Shown: positions 27,910 to 35,905 of the stretch, piece by piece | Layout of the letters: every line of letters starts with the position of its first letter | Position numbering within the stretch: position 1 is the stretch's first letter | From: Paracrocinitomix sp039939375 | GTDB taxonomy: Bacteria; Bacteroidota; Bacteroidia; Flavobacteriales_D; Crocinitomicaceae | NCBI GenBank assembly: GCA_039939375.1 | Contig: JBDVJO010000004.1 | Location: 248,001-312,000, forward strand | DNA length: 64,000 nucleotides | Reading direction: 5' to 3' | Position numbers and translations under genes: made by a program | Notes under the pieces: generated by a model | The model's input: the letters and a program-made list of their open reading frames with translations, nothing else | Told to the model about the DNA's origin: nothing | Database searches by the model: none

Positions 27910-29055
27910 TCAACCTACAAACCTCTCAAAGTCGTTGATTTTTTGATCAGCGATAACCGACCAAAGAAACTTAGATTTAACTATTTCTAATGACTTAGAT
28001 TTCATTTCATTTAAGGCCTTTTCCTTCGCGTTTATCATTTCCAGAATAGCTTCCTTTAACTTAATAGGATCAGGGTATTCTAATAAAATCCCATTTCCAT
28101 TTAGTTGTCTCGACACCGCTCCTACATCTGTAGCAATTATGGCCAATCCTATTGCCATTCCTTCTAAAATCACCGTTGGCATTCCTTCAGAATGAGAAGG
28201 ACAAACCAATACGTCTGAAGCATGTAAAACTTCTTTTATTTTTTCGGCATCTCTAATTTCTCCATGGTAGATGATGCGTTCATCTTTTAACTGACTATCG
28301 GCCGGAATTGGTCCAATAAAATTGAATCTAAACCCAAAATCTTTTCTTTTTATAATCTCTGCCAAAGCAGTATTTAGCTCCTCTACCCCCTTTCTTCGTT
28401 CATTCCTCCCTATAAAGGTCAACGTTCGAACTTGATTCCTCACCAAATTTGCCGCCGTTGCCGGAATCCAATCTTCTGTAATTCCATTAGATTGCAATGC
28501 AATTTTTTCTTGAGGAACTCCAATATCTTTCAAAATCTGAGTAATCTGACCGCCAAATGAATACACAAAATCTGCGTTGAGCACATTGAATTTTACGGCC
28601 TTTTTAAATAGTTTATACTCCCATTTTACTCGCGTACTTGGCGGTTTTTGAAACATTTCAAATCCATGAAAATTCACCGCTATTGGAATGAATATATTGC
28701 CTTTTTTCTTTTGCTGAATGAAATGCCATGCCGTAAAACCCTGCGCATAAATCAAATCAAACTCAGCTAATCTCTTTTGATAAGCATCAAAAATAAGTTG
28801 AGAATACTTTTTATTTCTTCTAATATAATGTCCTGGTATTTTCCCGCTTTTAGGAAAAGGAATCATTTTTTCCTTAACACTTCCTGCGTTATAACCAGCT
28901 TCAAATTTTTCAGCCGAATAATTCTCTCCTCCACAATGAACAACCTCCAATTCAACTCCTTTTTCTGCAAGAAGTTGCGTTAAGATTAAGGAGTGCTTTT
29001 GCATCCCACCCAATTGAAACGGATAAATGCCATCTGTTAAGAAGAGTACTTTCAC
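27910..29055 (-). CDS. Family 4 glycosyltransferase (GT-B fold)
   Basis: A 381-residue glycosyltransferase of the GT4 family, cytoplasmic or membrane-associated. The N-terminal Rossmann half begins MKVLFLTDGIYPFQLGGMQKHSL, and the donor-binding half has RTLTFIGRNERRKG, then HASDVLVCPSHSEGMPTVILEG, the E-x7-E motif region of the family, and IIATDVGAV. The start codon is GTG at 29055, inferred because the next ATG is far inside the fold. On the minus strand TAACTTCG, one mismatch from the -7 consensus, ends 4 nt before that GTG, so the message may be leaderless. It lies alone, converging on the ABC permease, and no other sugar genes adjoin, so its role in cell-surface glycan synthesis is only inferred. 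Confidence 0.9.
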   Translation of the reverse strand: MKVLFLTDGIYPFQLGGMQKHSLILTQLLAEKGVELEVVHCGGENYSAEKFEAGYNAGSVKEKMIPFPKSGKIPGHYIRRNKKYSQLIFDAYQKRLAEFDLIYAQGFTAWHFIQQKKKGNIFIPIAVNFHGFEMFQKPPSTRVKWEYKLFKKAVKFNVLNADFVYSFGGQITQILKDIGVPQEKIALQSNGITEDWIPATAANLVRNQVRTLTFIGRNERRKGVEELNTALAEIIKRKDFGFRFNFIGPIPADSQLKDERIIYHGEIRDAEKIKEVLHASDVLVCPSHSEGMPTVILEGMAIGLAIIATDVGAVSRQLNGNGILLEYPDPIKLKEAILEMINAKEKALNEMKSKSLEIVKSKFLWSVIADQKINDFERFVG

Positions 29056-29080
29056 AATACGAAGTTAAATATTTAGCTGA

Positions 29081-29710
29081 TTATTCTGCTGTTAACATCT
29101 GTTTGTGTTTGCCTTTATAAATTAAATATAAAGCCACTAATAAATTAGGTACCCATCCAATCCACGCCACTAATCTATATAGATCCATAGGATGCATGGG
29201 ATAAACGTAGTTGACAATTCCAAATTTCCACGCTCTCAAGGTAAGTGCAGACAATGTTAATGCATAACTCAAATACATGTATTTTGAATGAGCTTCGTAA
29301 TCTCGCTGTTTGACCTTTTTATAAGCTAAGAATGTAAACCACCACCACAATACTGACAGCAAAACAAATGCGGTAATAGATGTTAATCCGCCATTTGCCA
29401 CCGAACCCATAACCAACCCACTAGGAGCTGCAAAAAACAGCACAGTAGCAATGTAAATTTTACCTAAAATTCGGTGCGATTTTTTCCATAAAAACCATTT
29501 TGAAAACTGCGTAAAACCTGCAAAAACCGAAAAAATCGCAGTAAACACATGAATATAAAATGCTGCTATCCAAAAATTTGAAAAAGCCGTTGGATATTGC
29601 CTGAACACCCATTGTTTGATCCTCAAAAAAGATTGATCACTCGCTAAACTGAAGTACGGAATTGTCAAATCCACCATTAAAATGATGAGAAATAAAAGAA
29701 CTCCTAACAA
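29081..29710 (-). CDS. DUF2306 family membrane protein, start uncertain
   Basis: A protein of at least 209 residues with about six transmembrane helices and the DUF2306 pattern: an internal HVFTAIFSVFAGF, a KSHRILGKIYIATVL helix, and EAHSKYMYLSYALTLSALTLR. The conserved His residues in HRxxGxxY and ExHxxxM positions may bind haem or metal. I find no in-frame ATG upstream of residue 12. The frame runs up to a stop at 29743 through codons reading ILKKALNIILLG, which looks like a natural N-terminus. Translation may therefore start at a TTG (29710), or at CTG 29734 or ATT 29737. Function is not known to me. It is divergent from the YARHG lipoprotein gene. Confidence 0.72.
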   Translation of the reverse strand: MLGVLLFLIILMVDLTIPYFSLASDQSFLRIKQWVFRQYPTAFSNFWIAAFYIHVFTAIFSVFAGFTQFSKWFLWKKSHRILGKIYIATVLFFAAPSGLVMGSVANGGLTSITAFVLLSVLWWWFTFLAYKKVKQRDYEAHSKYMYLSYALTLSALTLRAWKFGIVNYVYPMHPMDLYRLVAWIGWVPNLLVALYLIYKGKHKQMLTAE

Positions 29711-29751
29711 AATAATATTTAGCGCTTTCTTCAGAATTTCTTACTTTAAGG

Positions 29752-29761
29752 TCAAATTTGA
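29752..29761. promoter_or_regulatory. Palindromic divergent promoter element TCAAATTTGA
   Basis: A perfect 10-bp palindrome containing CAAATTTG, one mismatch from TAnnTTTG, on both strands. It faces the DUF2306 gene on one side and the YARHG lipoprotein gene (ATG 12 nt downstream) on the other. Confidence 0.4.
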
Positions 29762-29772
29762 ACGTTAAACTT

Positions 29773-30612
29773 ATGAAAAAGAAAATACTTCCGTTCGCAA
29801 TTGCATTTTTACTATTCAGTTGTGGAGGAGAAACCCAGAATGATACTACAGGTGAAGCACCTGAATCTGTTGAACTAATTGAAGACGGTGATGCCGCAGA
29901 AGACTTATTAGCAAGTAACAACATGGACCCACGAACTTTCGGTGGAGAGAAAAATGAAAATCAGTTTTTTATTGATGGACTTCAATATATGGAAGGTGAA
30001 GTTGGAGAAGCTGCTGGATCGTATGTTGGTGACTTTGGAAAAAACATGATTAACATCACCATTTTCAAGATGGAAGACGGAGAAGCTGAAGGATATTCTG
30101 TTTGTGCAGGTAACTTCAGAAAAATTACCGGAACTTACGAAAAAGCTGCAGATGGGCATTACGAATTTTTAATGGAAGAACCGGGTGACGACAAATATGA
30201 TGGCACTTTTAAATTCACTGCAGAAATGGATGCAGAAATAGTTCTTCATGGCAACTGGACACCATTCAATGAAGGCCAATCTTCAAAAAACTATGACCTT
30301 GAAAAAAGATCGTATTCATATGATCCAACTGTCGGCAAATATCCACAAGCTTCACAAAGAGAGTTAACTGATGAAGACTTGAATAATTTAATGGAAGAAG
30401 AATTAACAGAAATGCGTAACGAAATTTACGCCCGTCATGGTTACAGTTTTAAAAACAAAGAATGGAGATATCACTTTGAAGCTTTAGATTGGTACATGCC
30501 AACCGGAGTTGATGTAAGAGACAAATTAACTGACATAGAAGTGGGAAACATAGAGTTGATCTATGAATACGAAAGTTACTTTCAAGATTATTATGACGAC
30601 TACGGAAGGTAG
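29773..30612 (+). CDS. YARHG-domain lipoprotein
   Basis: A 279-residue lipoprotein. ATG 29773 gives MKKKILPFAIAFLLFSCGG with lipobox LFSC (Cys17); the upstream TTG reading adds five codons with no signal logic. The mature part begins with a low-complexity Glu/Asp/Ser linker. A beta-rich middle domain follows (about 55-185, containing YEFLMEEPGDDKYDG). The C-terminal YARHG domain (about 200-275) has EMRNEIYARHGYSFKNKEW, the signature that names the family. YARHG domains are extracellular and of unknown function, often near peptidoglycan enzymes. A terminator follows directly. Confidence 0.88.
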   Translation: MKKKILPFAIAFLLFSCGGETQNDTTGEAPESVELIEDGDAAEDLLASNNMDPRTFGGEKNENQFFIDGLQYMEGEVGEAAGSYVGDFGKNMINITIFKMEDGEAEGYSVCAGNFRKITGTYEKAADGHYEFLMEEPGDDKYDGTFKFTAEMDAEIVLHGNWTPFNEGQSSKNYDLEKRSYSYDPTVGKYPQASQRELTDEDLNNLMEEELTEMRNEIYARHGYSFKNKEWRYHFEALDWYMPTGVDVRDKLTDIEVGNIELIYEYESYFQDYYDDYGR

Positions 30613-30627
30613 TTTAAAACAAAATTC

Positions 30628-30662
30628 AAAAAAGCCATCCTGAAAAATCAGGATGGCTTTTA
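30628..30662 (+). terminator. Rho-independent terminator after the YARHG lipoprotein gene
   Basis: AAAAGCCATCCTGA and its complement TCAGGATGGCTTTT enclose an AAAAA loop, giving a 14-bp perfect stem. A- and T-tracts flank both sides, so it can also serve the opposite strand. Confidence 0.88.
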
Positions 30663-30680
30663 TATTTTACAAATGCTTAG

Positions 30681-30722
30681 GCGGCTGTGGTTGCTCGCAA
30701 GAGCAAGTCTCGAAGCCCCGCG
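30681..30722. other. GC-rich structured patch with GCAA tetraloop hairpin
   Basis: This short stretch is far richer in G and C than its surroundings. It holds a perfect 6-bp stem TTGCTC/GAGCAA closed by a GCAA tetraloop (30691-30706). Outer pairings GGCT/AGCC (30683-30686 with 30714-30717) and GCG/CGC are possible. It sits between a terminator and the stop codon of the DUF4197 gene. I see no second copy in the window. It may be a repetitive extragenic palindrome or a 3' RNA structure of the DUF4197 message. Confidence 0.4.
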
Positions 30723-31472
30723 TTAGTTACCCATTACACTTCCAAATACTTTTTTCAATAAGTCTGTTACCTGGGCAGCAGGATTTTTTCTAATTTTTCT
30801 TTCTTCAGCCTTAACTAAAGTAAATAATCCACTCATTCCTTTGTCAGTTGTATACTCAACCAAGTCAGTATTAACTTGTTCTTTACCTGTGAACTTAGCT
30901 ACTTTATTGTATCCATTTGCTACAGGCTCCCAATAAGTAGTCAATTTAACTTTTTCAATGGCATCTTTTACAACAGGTTTAAACTCTGTTTTTAAAGGTG
31001 CCGAAGTTGTTTTCATTAAGAACATTGTCGCAGCAGTATCAGCCCCTTTCAATATTTCGAATCCGTCTTGGACAGTCATGCTAGTAATAGCGTCAACAAA
31101 AATTGGAACTGCTTTTTTAGATGCTTCTTCAGCCGCTCTGTTAAAACTTGTTTCAATTTCATTTACTTTTCCATCAAAGCCATTTTTAACTCCCCATTCT
31201 TTCACTTTTACTGCCTCTTCTGGCCAAGGAATATAAATCAAAGGGTTTTTATTAAATCCGTCTAATGCTGAAGCTTTAGCTGCACCATTTTTAATCCCAA
31301 CCTGTAATGCCTCTTTTAATCCGGCAATTACTTCGCTGTTAGTTAACGCAGGTTTCGTATCATCTGTTCCGCCACCTGTTCCTAAAGTTGTTCCTGCAAC
31401 ATCTTCCAAAACATCACATGAAGTGAAAAGGGCAAAAATTGATAGTACTGCAAATATTCCTAGTTTTTTCAT
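30723..31472 (-). CDS. DUF4197 domain-containing lipoprotein
   Basis: A 249-residue exported protein from ATG 31472. The N-terminus MKKLGIFAVLSIFALFTSCD has a lipobox FTSC (Cys19). After a Gly/Thr-rich linker comes the helical DUF4197 domain (about 45-245): EVIAGLKEALQVGIKNGA, VNEIETSFNRAAEEASKKA, then PVANGYNKVAKF and the C-terminal KNPAAQVTDLLKKVFG. These signatures are typical and the length is normal. Function is unknown. It is divergent from cinA, with the cinA promoter in the 93-bp gap between them. The eight extra codons of the longest reading precede the signal peptide and are unlikely to be used. Confidence 0.9.
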   Translation of the reverse strand: MKKLGIFAVLSIFALFTSCDVLEDVAGTTLGTGGGTDDTKPALTNSEVIAGLKEALQVGIKNGAAKASALDGFNKNPLIYIPWPEEAVKVKEWGVKNGFDGKVNEIETSFNRAAEEASKKAVPIFVDAITSMTVQDGFEILKGADTAATMFLMKTTSAPLKTEFKPVVKDAIEKVKLTTYWEPVANGYNKVAKFTGKEQVNTDLVEYTTDKGMSGLFTLVKAEERKIRKNPAAQVTDLLKKVFGSVMGN

Positions 31473-31539
31473 TTTCTTATTTTTTAACGTTGTCAAACTT
31501 AATCAGTTTATAATTGTTTAGCAAATAGAATACCAAGAT

Positions 31540-31547
31540 TATCTTTG
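31540..31547 (+). promoter_or_regulatory. -7 element TATCTTTG for cinA
   Basis: TATCTTTG followed by CAC, the favoured context in this window, ends 18 nt before the ATG. Confidence 0.6.
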
Positions 31548-31565
31548 CACTATATTTAACACCCT

Positions 31566-32804
31566 ATGAAAGCAGATATTATTACAATTGGAGATGAAAT
31601 TTTAATTGGTCAAACAATAGACACGAACTCTGCCTGGATGGGTTCTGAACTTAATAAATATGGTGTGTCTGTAAGACAAATCACATCAATTTCTGACAAT
31701 TCACACGCCATAATTAGTACCCTTGAAAATTCTTTAAACGAAGCAGATTTTATTTTCATCACTGGTGGCTTGGGTCCAACTAAAGATGATATTACAAAAA
31801 ATGTTCTGACCAATTATTTTAGAGATGAGTTAGTTCTTTATCAAGATATATGTGATGAAATAGAGGCTTATTTCACATCTGTCAATAGACCATTTTTAGA
31901 AGTGAACCGACAACAAGCTATGCTTCCTAAAAAAGCCAAAATCATTCGCAATGATTTAGGAACCGCATCCGGTATGTGGTTTGAATCTATGGGTAAACAA
32001 GTGTTTTCACTGCCCGGTGTTCCTTACGAAATGAAAGGTTTAGTGAATAAAATATTACCACAACTTCAAGAAAAATTCCAATTGGGAGATTTCTATCACT
32101 GTACCTCACATTTTCAAGGCGTACCTGAATCTATTCTCGCTGATACCATTGAGGATATAGAATCTGAAATTTTGAAAGAGAAAATCAGTATTGCATATCT
32201 TCCTTCAACCGGAATCGTTAAGATAAGATTGACGGGAGAACAGCATCAAAAAGAAAGTATAAATGATTTTTTATCTGAAATAGAAAAACGCTTTCCAAAA
32301 AACTTTTTCGGTCGTGGCGACATTACTATTCAACAGAAAATCGCTCAATTATTAATGGCGGAGAAAAAAACATTGGGAACCGTTGAAAGCTGCACAGGTG
32401 GGGCTTTGGCGCAAAGAATTGTCTCCACTCCTGGTTCATCAGCTTATTATAAAGGATCTATCATATCCTACGCTTATGAATTGAAAGAAAAAATGGTAGA
32501 TGTAAACCATGATGAGTTATGGGAACATGGAGCAGTTAGCGCAGTGGTTGTTGAACAAATGGCTAAGGGTGGAATTGAGAAACTAAATGTAGATTATTGC
32601 ATTGCCACTTCTGGAATTGCCGGTCCGGATGGTGGAACAGATGAAAAACCAGTTGGAACAATTTGGATGGCAATAGCCACCAAAGACAAGGTATATTCTA
32701 AAAAATTCTCGTTTAGACAAAATAGGGAAAGAAACATAGAATCTGCCGTAGTTTATGGTTTAAACTACTTAAGAATTGTAATAGAAAATTTAGAAGTAGC
32801 CTGA
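31566..32804 (+). CDS. cinA: CinA: competence/damage-inducible protein, NMN amidohydrolase
   Basis: A 412-residue cytoplasmic protein with two domains. The N-terminal MoCF-biosynthesis (COG1058) domain (about 1-170) begins MKADIITIGDEILIGQ and contains FITGGLGPTKDD. The C-terminal CinA domain (about 255-410, TVESCTGGALAQRIVSTPGSS and GIAGPDGGTDEKPVGT) is the nicotinamide-nucleotide amidase PncC in characterised relatives. The full two-domain form is usually linked to NAD recycling, with ADP-ribose pyrophosphatase activity in the N-terminal half. All expected motifs are present and the length is normal. It precedes the L28 operon but has its own promoter. Confidence 0.95.
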   Translation: MKADIITIGDEILIGQTIDTNSAWMGSELNKYGVSVRQITSISDNSHAIISTLENSLNEADFIFITGGLGPTKDDITKNVLTNYFRDELVLYQDICDEIEAYFTSVNRPFLEVNRQQAMLPKKAKIIRNDLGTASGMWFESMGKQVFSLPGVPYEMKGLVNKILPQLQEKFQLGDFYHCTSHFQGVPESILADTIEDIESEILKEKISIAYLPSTGIVKIRLTGEQHQKESINDFLSEIEKRFPKNFFGRGDITIQQKIAQLLMAEKKTLGTVESCTGGALAQRIVSTPGSSAYYKGSIISYAYELKEKMVDVNHDELWEHGAVSAVVVEQMAKGGIEKLNVDYCIATSGIAGPDGGTDEKPVGTIWMAIATKDKVYSKKFSFRQNRERNIESAVVYGLNYLRIVIENLEVA

Positions 32805-32821
32805 TTTTGAAATTTAATGAG

Positions 32822-32829
32822 TATTTTTG
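32822..32829 (+). promoter_or_regulatory. -7 element TATTTTTG for the L28-L33-ftsY operon
   Basis: TATTTTTG followed by CAC ends 83 nt before the rpmB start. A weaker TTACTTTG followed by CAC at 32863-32870 is a second candidate. Both are in the same sequence context as other promoters here. Confidence 0.5.
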
Positions 32830-32912
32830 CACTCAATATTTGTATAAAAAGAAAATAGTTAGTTACTTTGCACTCCCAAATTTTGGGTAGAATAAGATAA
32901 AATAAGAGAGAA

Positions 32913-33149
32913 ATGGCGAGAGTTTGTCAATTAACAGGAAAGAAAGTAATGAGCGGGAACAATGTTTCTCACGCATTAAACAGAACGAGAAGAAAGTTCT
33001 ACCCGAACTTGATCACGAAGAAATTTTATATTCCTGAAGAAGATTCGTACATCACTTTAAAGATTAGTACATCTGCTTTAAGAACAGTTAATAAAAAAGG
33101 AATCTCTGCTTGTCTTAAAGAAGCAAGACAAAAAGGATATTTGAAATAA
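32913..33149 (+). CDS. rpmB: 50S ribosomal protein L28
   Basis: A 78-residue ribosomal protein starting MARVCQLTGKKVMSGNNVSHA, with the basic RTRRKFYPNL segment and the C-terminal STSALRTVNKKGI. It is part of the large subunit near the E site. No CxxC zinc ribbon is present, only the single N-terminal Cys and a second one near the end, so it is the zinc-free or partly degenerate form. It opens the operon L28, L33, DUF4295, ftsY, rimO, which is a conserved order in Bacteroidota. Confidence 0.97.
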   Translation: MARVCQLTGKKVMSGNNVSHALNRTRRKFYPNLITKKFYIPEEDSYITLKISTSALRTVNKKGISACLKEARQKGYLK

Positions 33150-33156
33150 TTAAGCA

Positions 33157-33339
33157 ATGGCAAAAAAAGGAAACAGAGTTCAGGTTATTTTGGAGTGCAC
33201 AGAGCACAAAGAAACTGGTATGCCAGGAACATCAAGATATGTTACGACTAAAAATCGTAAGAATACTCCAGATAGATTAGAAATTAAAAAATTCAATCCT
33301 ATCTTGAAGAGATATACTATTCATAAAGAAATTAAATAA
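33157..33339 (+). CDS. rpmG: 50S ribosomal protein L33
   Basis: A 60-residue ribosomal protein (MAKKGNRVQVILECTEHKETG). The zinc-ribbon cysteines of the C+ form are missing; only one Cys (ECTEH) is present. This is the usual C- form in Bacteroidota and the Arg/Lys-rich C-terminus is normal. It starts 7 bp after rpmB and precedes the DUF4295 gene by 6 bp. Confidence 0.97.
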   Translation: MAKKGNRVQVILECTEHKETGMPGTSRYVTTKNRKNTPDRLEIKKFNPILKRYTIHKEIK

Positions 33340-33345
33340 TAAGAC

Positions 33346-33501
33346 ATGGCTAAGAAAACCGTAGCATCATTACAAACAGGAGGTGGTAAAGAACACACTA
33401 AATGTATCAAGATGATCAAAAACGAAAAAACTGGAGCGTACACTTTTAAAACAGAGATCGTTCACAACGATAAGGTGAAGAACTTTTTTGAGAAAAAGTA
33501 A
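33346..33501 (+). CDS. DUF4295 small protein in the ribosomal operon
   Basis: A 51-residue basic protein beginning MAKKTVASLQTGGGKEHTK and ending KVKNFFEKK. I recognise it as DUF4295, a family I know only from Bacteroidota, where it follows L33 in the same operon. The sequence has the features of a ribosome-associated protein: high Lys content, a TGAYTFKTE strand pair and no Cys pattern. It begins 6 bp after rpmG and is followed by a hairpin with a T-run. Any role in ribosome assembly or zinc-free adaptation is inferred from position. Confidence 0.9.
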   Translation: MAKKTVASLQTGGGKEHTKCIKMIKNEKTGAYTFKTEIVHNDKVKNFFEKK

Positions 33502-33526
33502 TCATCCTTATTGATTAAAAAATATT

Positions 33527-33560
33527 GAGCTTCTTCCAATTGTTGGAAGGAGCTTTTTTT
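33527..33560 (+). terminator. Terminator between DUF4295 and ftsY
   Basis: The arms GAGCTTCTTCCAA and TTGGAAGGAGCTT with a TTG loop are followed by seven T. It ends 11 bp before the ftsY ATG, so it may partly separate the ribosomal protein genes from ftsY and rimO. Confidence 0.85.
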
Positions 33561-33571
33561 GCTAAAAGAAG

Positions 33572-34525
33572 ATGGGATTATTCAATAAATTCTTTTCGAA
33601 AGAAAAAAAAGAAAAACTGGATTCTGGTTTAGAAAAAACCAAAGAAAGTTTTTTATCAAAACTAACGAGAACTGTTGTTGGTAAATCTACTGTAGATGCC
33701 GAAGTTCTTGACAACCTTGAAGAAGTATTGATCACTTCAGACGTAGGTGTTGAAACCACGTTAAAAATCATTGATAGAATTGAAGCACGTGTAGCCAAAG
33801 ATAAATACATGAGTACTTCTGAACTAAATGTGATTCTGAAAGAAGAAATTGCCCTTTTATTAGCAGAAAATAATACCACAGATTTAGTTGAATTTACAAT
33901 TCCTGAAACTGAAGGACCTTATGTGATTATGGTTGTGGGAGTGAATGGTGTTGGAAAAACAACAACAATTGGTAAACTCGCAAATCAATTAAAGAAACAA
34001 GGTAAGAAGGTGGTACTTGGTGCTGCTGATACATTTAGAGCTGCTGCTGTAGACCAATTAATTATCTGGTCTGAACGCGTTGGTGTTCCTATCGTTCAAC
34101 AAGGAATGAATGCAGACCCTGCCTCTGTTGCATTTGATACTTTACAATCTGCCAAAGCTCAAAATGCTGATGTAGTAATCATTGATACTGCAGGAAGACT
34201 TCACAATAAAATCAACTTAATGAATGAGTTGAGCAAGATTAAAAATGTGATGGGTAAAGTATTACCAAACGCACCGCATGAAATCTTATTGGTGTTAGAT
34301 GGTTCTACCGGACAAAATGCATTTGAACAAGCCAAACAATTCTCGGCAGCAACTGAAATCAACGCATTAGCAATTACTAAACTTGATGGAACAGCCAAAG
34401 GTGGTGTTGTGATCGGAATCTCTGATCAAATGAAAATTCCTGTTAAATACATTGGTGTGGGAGAAGGAATTGAGGATTTACAAGTATTTAACAAGACAGA
34501 ATTTGTCGATTCATTATTCAACTAG
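33572..34525 (+). CDS. ftsY: Signal recognition particle receptor FtsY
   Basis: A 317-residue SRP GTPase that docks ribosome-SRP complexes at the membrane for cotranslational insertion. The N-terminus (MGLFNKFFSKEKKEK) is a short amphipathic membrane-targeting segment without the long acidic A domain of E. coli. The helical N domain (about 25-100) is followed by the G domain with G1 GVNGVGKTT (123-131), then DTFRAAAVDQL, DTAGRL and the TKLDGTAKGG motif (about 270). All elements are intact. It is 11 bp downstream of the hairpin terminator with no obvious promoter in between, so expression probably relies on read-through from the ribosomal promoter. Confidence 0.97.
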   Translation: MGLFNKFFSKEKKEKLDSGLEKTKESFLSKLTRTVVGKSTVDAEVLDNLEEVLITSDVGVETTLKIIDRIEARVAKDKYMSTSELNVILKEEIALLLAENNTTDLVEFTIPETEGPYVIMVVGVNGVGKTTTIGKLANQLKKQGKKVVLGAADTFRAAAVDQLIIWSERVGVPIVQQGMNADPASVAFDTLQSAKAQNADVVIIDTAGRLHNKINLMNELSKIKNVMGKVLPNAPHEILLVLDGSTGQNAFEQAKQFSAATEINALAITKLDGTAKGGVVIGISDQMKIPVKYIGVGEGIEDLQVFNKTEFVDSLFN

Positions 34526-35842
34526 ATGAAGACCAAAACGCTCAAAAAAAATAAAGTAAACGTTGTTACTTTAGGATGCTCAAAGAATATTTTTGATTCT
34601 GAAGTCATGATGGCGCAGCTCAAAGCAAACAAGTTTGAAGTAGAGCATGAAGCACAACAAGACGATTCTGAAATTGTAATCATCAATACCTGCGGTTTCA
34701 TTGACAATGCTAAACAAGAATCAATTGATACTATACTTCGTTATTCAGATGCAAAATCTGATGGTTTAGTGGACAAAGTCTACGTGACAGGATGCCTTTC
34801 TGAACGTTATAAAGAAGATCTGAAAACAGAGATTCCAAACATTGATGGATACTTTGGTACAAGAGATTTACCAAGACTTTTAAAAACCTTAAAAGCTGAC
34901 TACAAAAAAGAATTGATTGGGGAGCGTCTTTTGACAACGCCTTCTCACTATGCTTATTTTAAAATTGCTGAAGGATGTGACAGACCATGTTCATTCTGTG
35001 CGATTCCATTAATGAGAGGAAAGCACGTCTCTACTCCTATCGAACAATTAGTTGACAACGCAAAGTCTCTGGCCAATCAAGGCGTTAAAGAATTAATGCT
35101 AATTGCACAAGACTTAACTTATTACGGGTTAGATATCTACAAAAAGAGAAATCTTGCTGAACTGGTAGACAAACTTGCTGATGTAAATGGGATAGAATGG
35201 ATAAAACTTCATTATGCTTTCCCTTCAGGATTCCCAATGGATGTTCTTGATGTGATGCGAGAACGTGATAACGTTTGCAACTATTTAGACATGCCATTAC
35301 AACATGGATCGACTGATATGTTGAAAGCCATGAAAAGAGGAATCACTAGAGAGAAAACCGAGAAGTTAATAGAAGACATCCGAGCAAAAGTTCCAGGAGT
35401 TGCCCTAAGAACTACTCTTATTTCTGGATTCCCAGGTGAGACCGATAAAGATTTTCAAGAAATGTATGATTGGGTAGAGAAAAGCCGTTTTGAACGATTA
35501 GGGATCTTTACTTATTCTCACGAAGAAAACACTACAGCTTACACCTTGAATGATGATGTTCCCGCCGAATTAAAGCAAGAAAGAGCAGATGCTATCATGG
35601 AGCTTCAAGCTGGAATCTCTTATGAGTTAAATCAACAAAAAGTTGGCAAAACTTTTAAAACGCTGTTTGACAAAGCTGAAGGAGATTATTTTATTGGAAG
35701 AACTGAATTTGATTCTCCTGAAGTTGATAACGAAGTTTTAGTCAAAATCACTGAAGATAATCACATTAGAATTGGAGATTTCGCCAATGTTAAAGTTGAA
35801 TCAGCAGATCATTATGATTTGTACGGTAAGGTGGTGAAGTAA
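34526..35842 (+). CDS. rimO: Ribosomal protein S12 methylthiotransferase RimO
   Basis: A radical SAM enzyme of 438 residues that methylthiolates an Asp of ribosomal protein S12. The N-terminal UPF0004 domain has the three auxiliary cluster cysteines at 18, 55 and 90 (LGCSKN, NTCGF, VTGCLS). The radical SAM motif CDRPCSFC is at 151-158. The C-terminal TRAM domain (about 370-438) contains GRTEFDSPEVDNEV, the part that separates RimO from MiaB. It starts on the base after the ftsY stop. Its linkage to ftsY and ribosomal genes is a conserved Bacteroidota arrangement. Confidence 0.95.
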   Translation: MKTKTLKKNKVNVVTLGCSKNIFDSEVMMAQLKANKFEVEHEAQQDDSEIVIINTCGFIDNAKQESIDTILRYSDAKSDGLVDKVYVTGCLSERYKEDLKTEIPNIDGYFGTRDLPRLLKTLKADYKKELIGERLLTTPSHYAYFKIAEGCDRPCSFCAIPLMRGKHVSTPIEQLVDNAKSLANQGVKELMLIAQDLTYYGLDIYKKRNLAELVDKLADVNGIEWIKLHYAFPSGFPMDVLDVMRERDNVCNYLDMPLQHGSTDMLKAMKRGITREKTEKLIEDIRAKVPGVALRTTLISGFPGETDKDFQEMYDWVEKSRFERLGIFTYSHEENTTAYTLNDDVPAELKQERADAIMELQAGISYELNQQKVGKTFKTLFDKAEGDYFIGRTEFDSPEVDNEVLVKITEDNHIRIGDFANVKVESADHYDLYGKVVK

Positions 35843-35894
35843 ATTTTGGTTACTATTCGTTGATGATTTACATCAATTTCTGACTTAAAATCCG

Positions 35895-35902
35895 TAATTT
35901 TG
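35895..35902 (+). promoter_or_regulatory. -7 element TAATTTTG, leaderless spacing to DUF3124 start
   Basis: An exact TAnnTTTG match ending only 3 nt before the ATG at 35906. If active, the transcript would begin at or within the start codon. Confidence 0.55.
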
Positions 35903-35905
35903 GGT

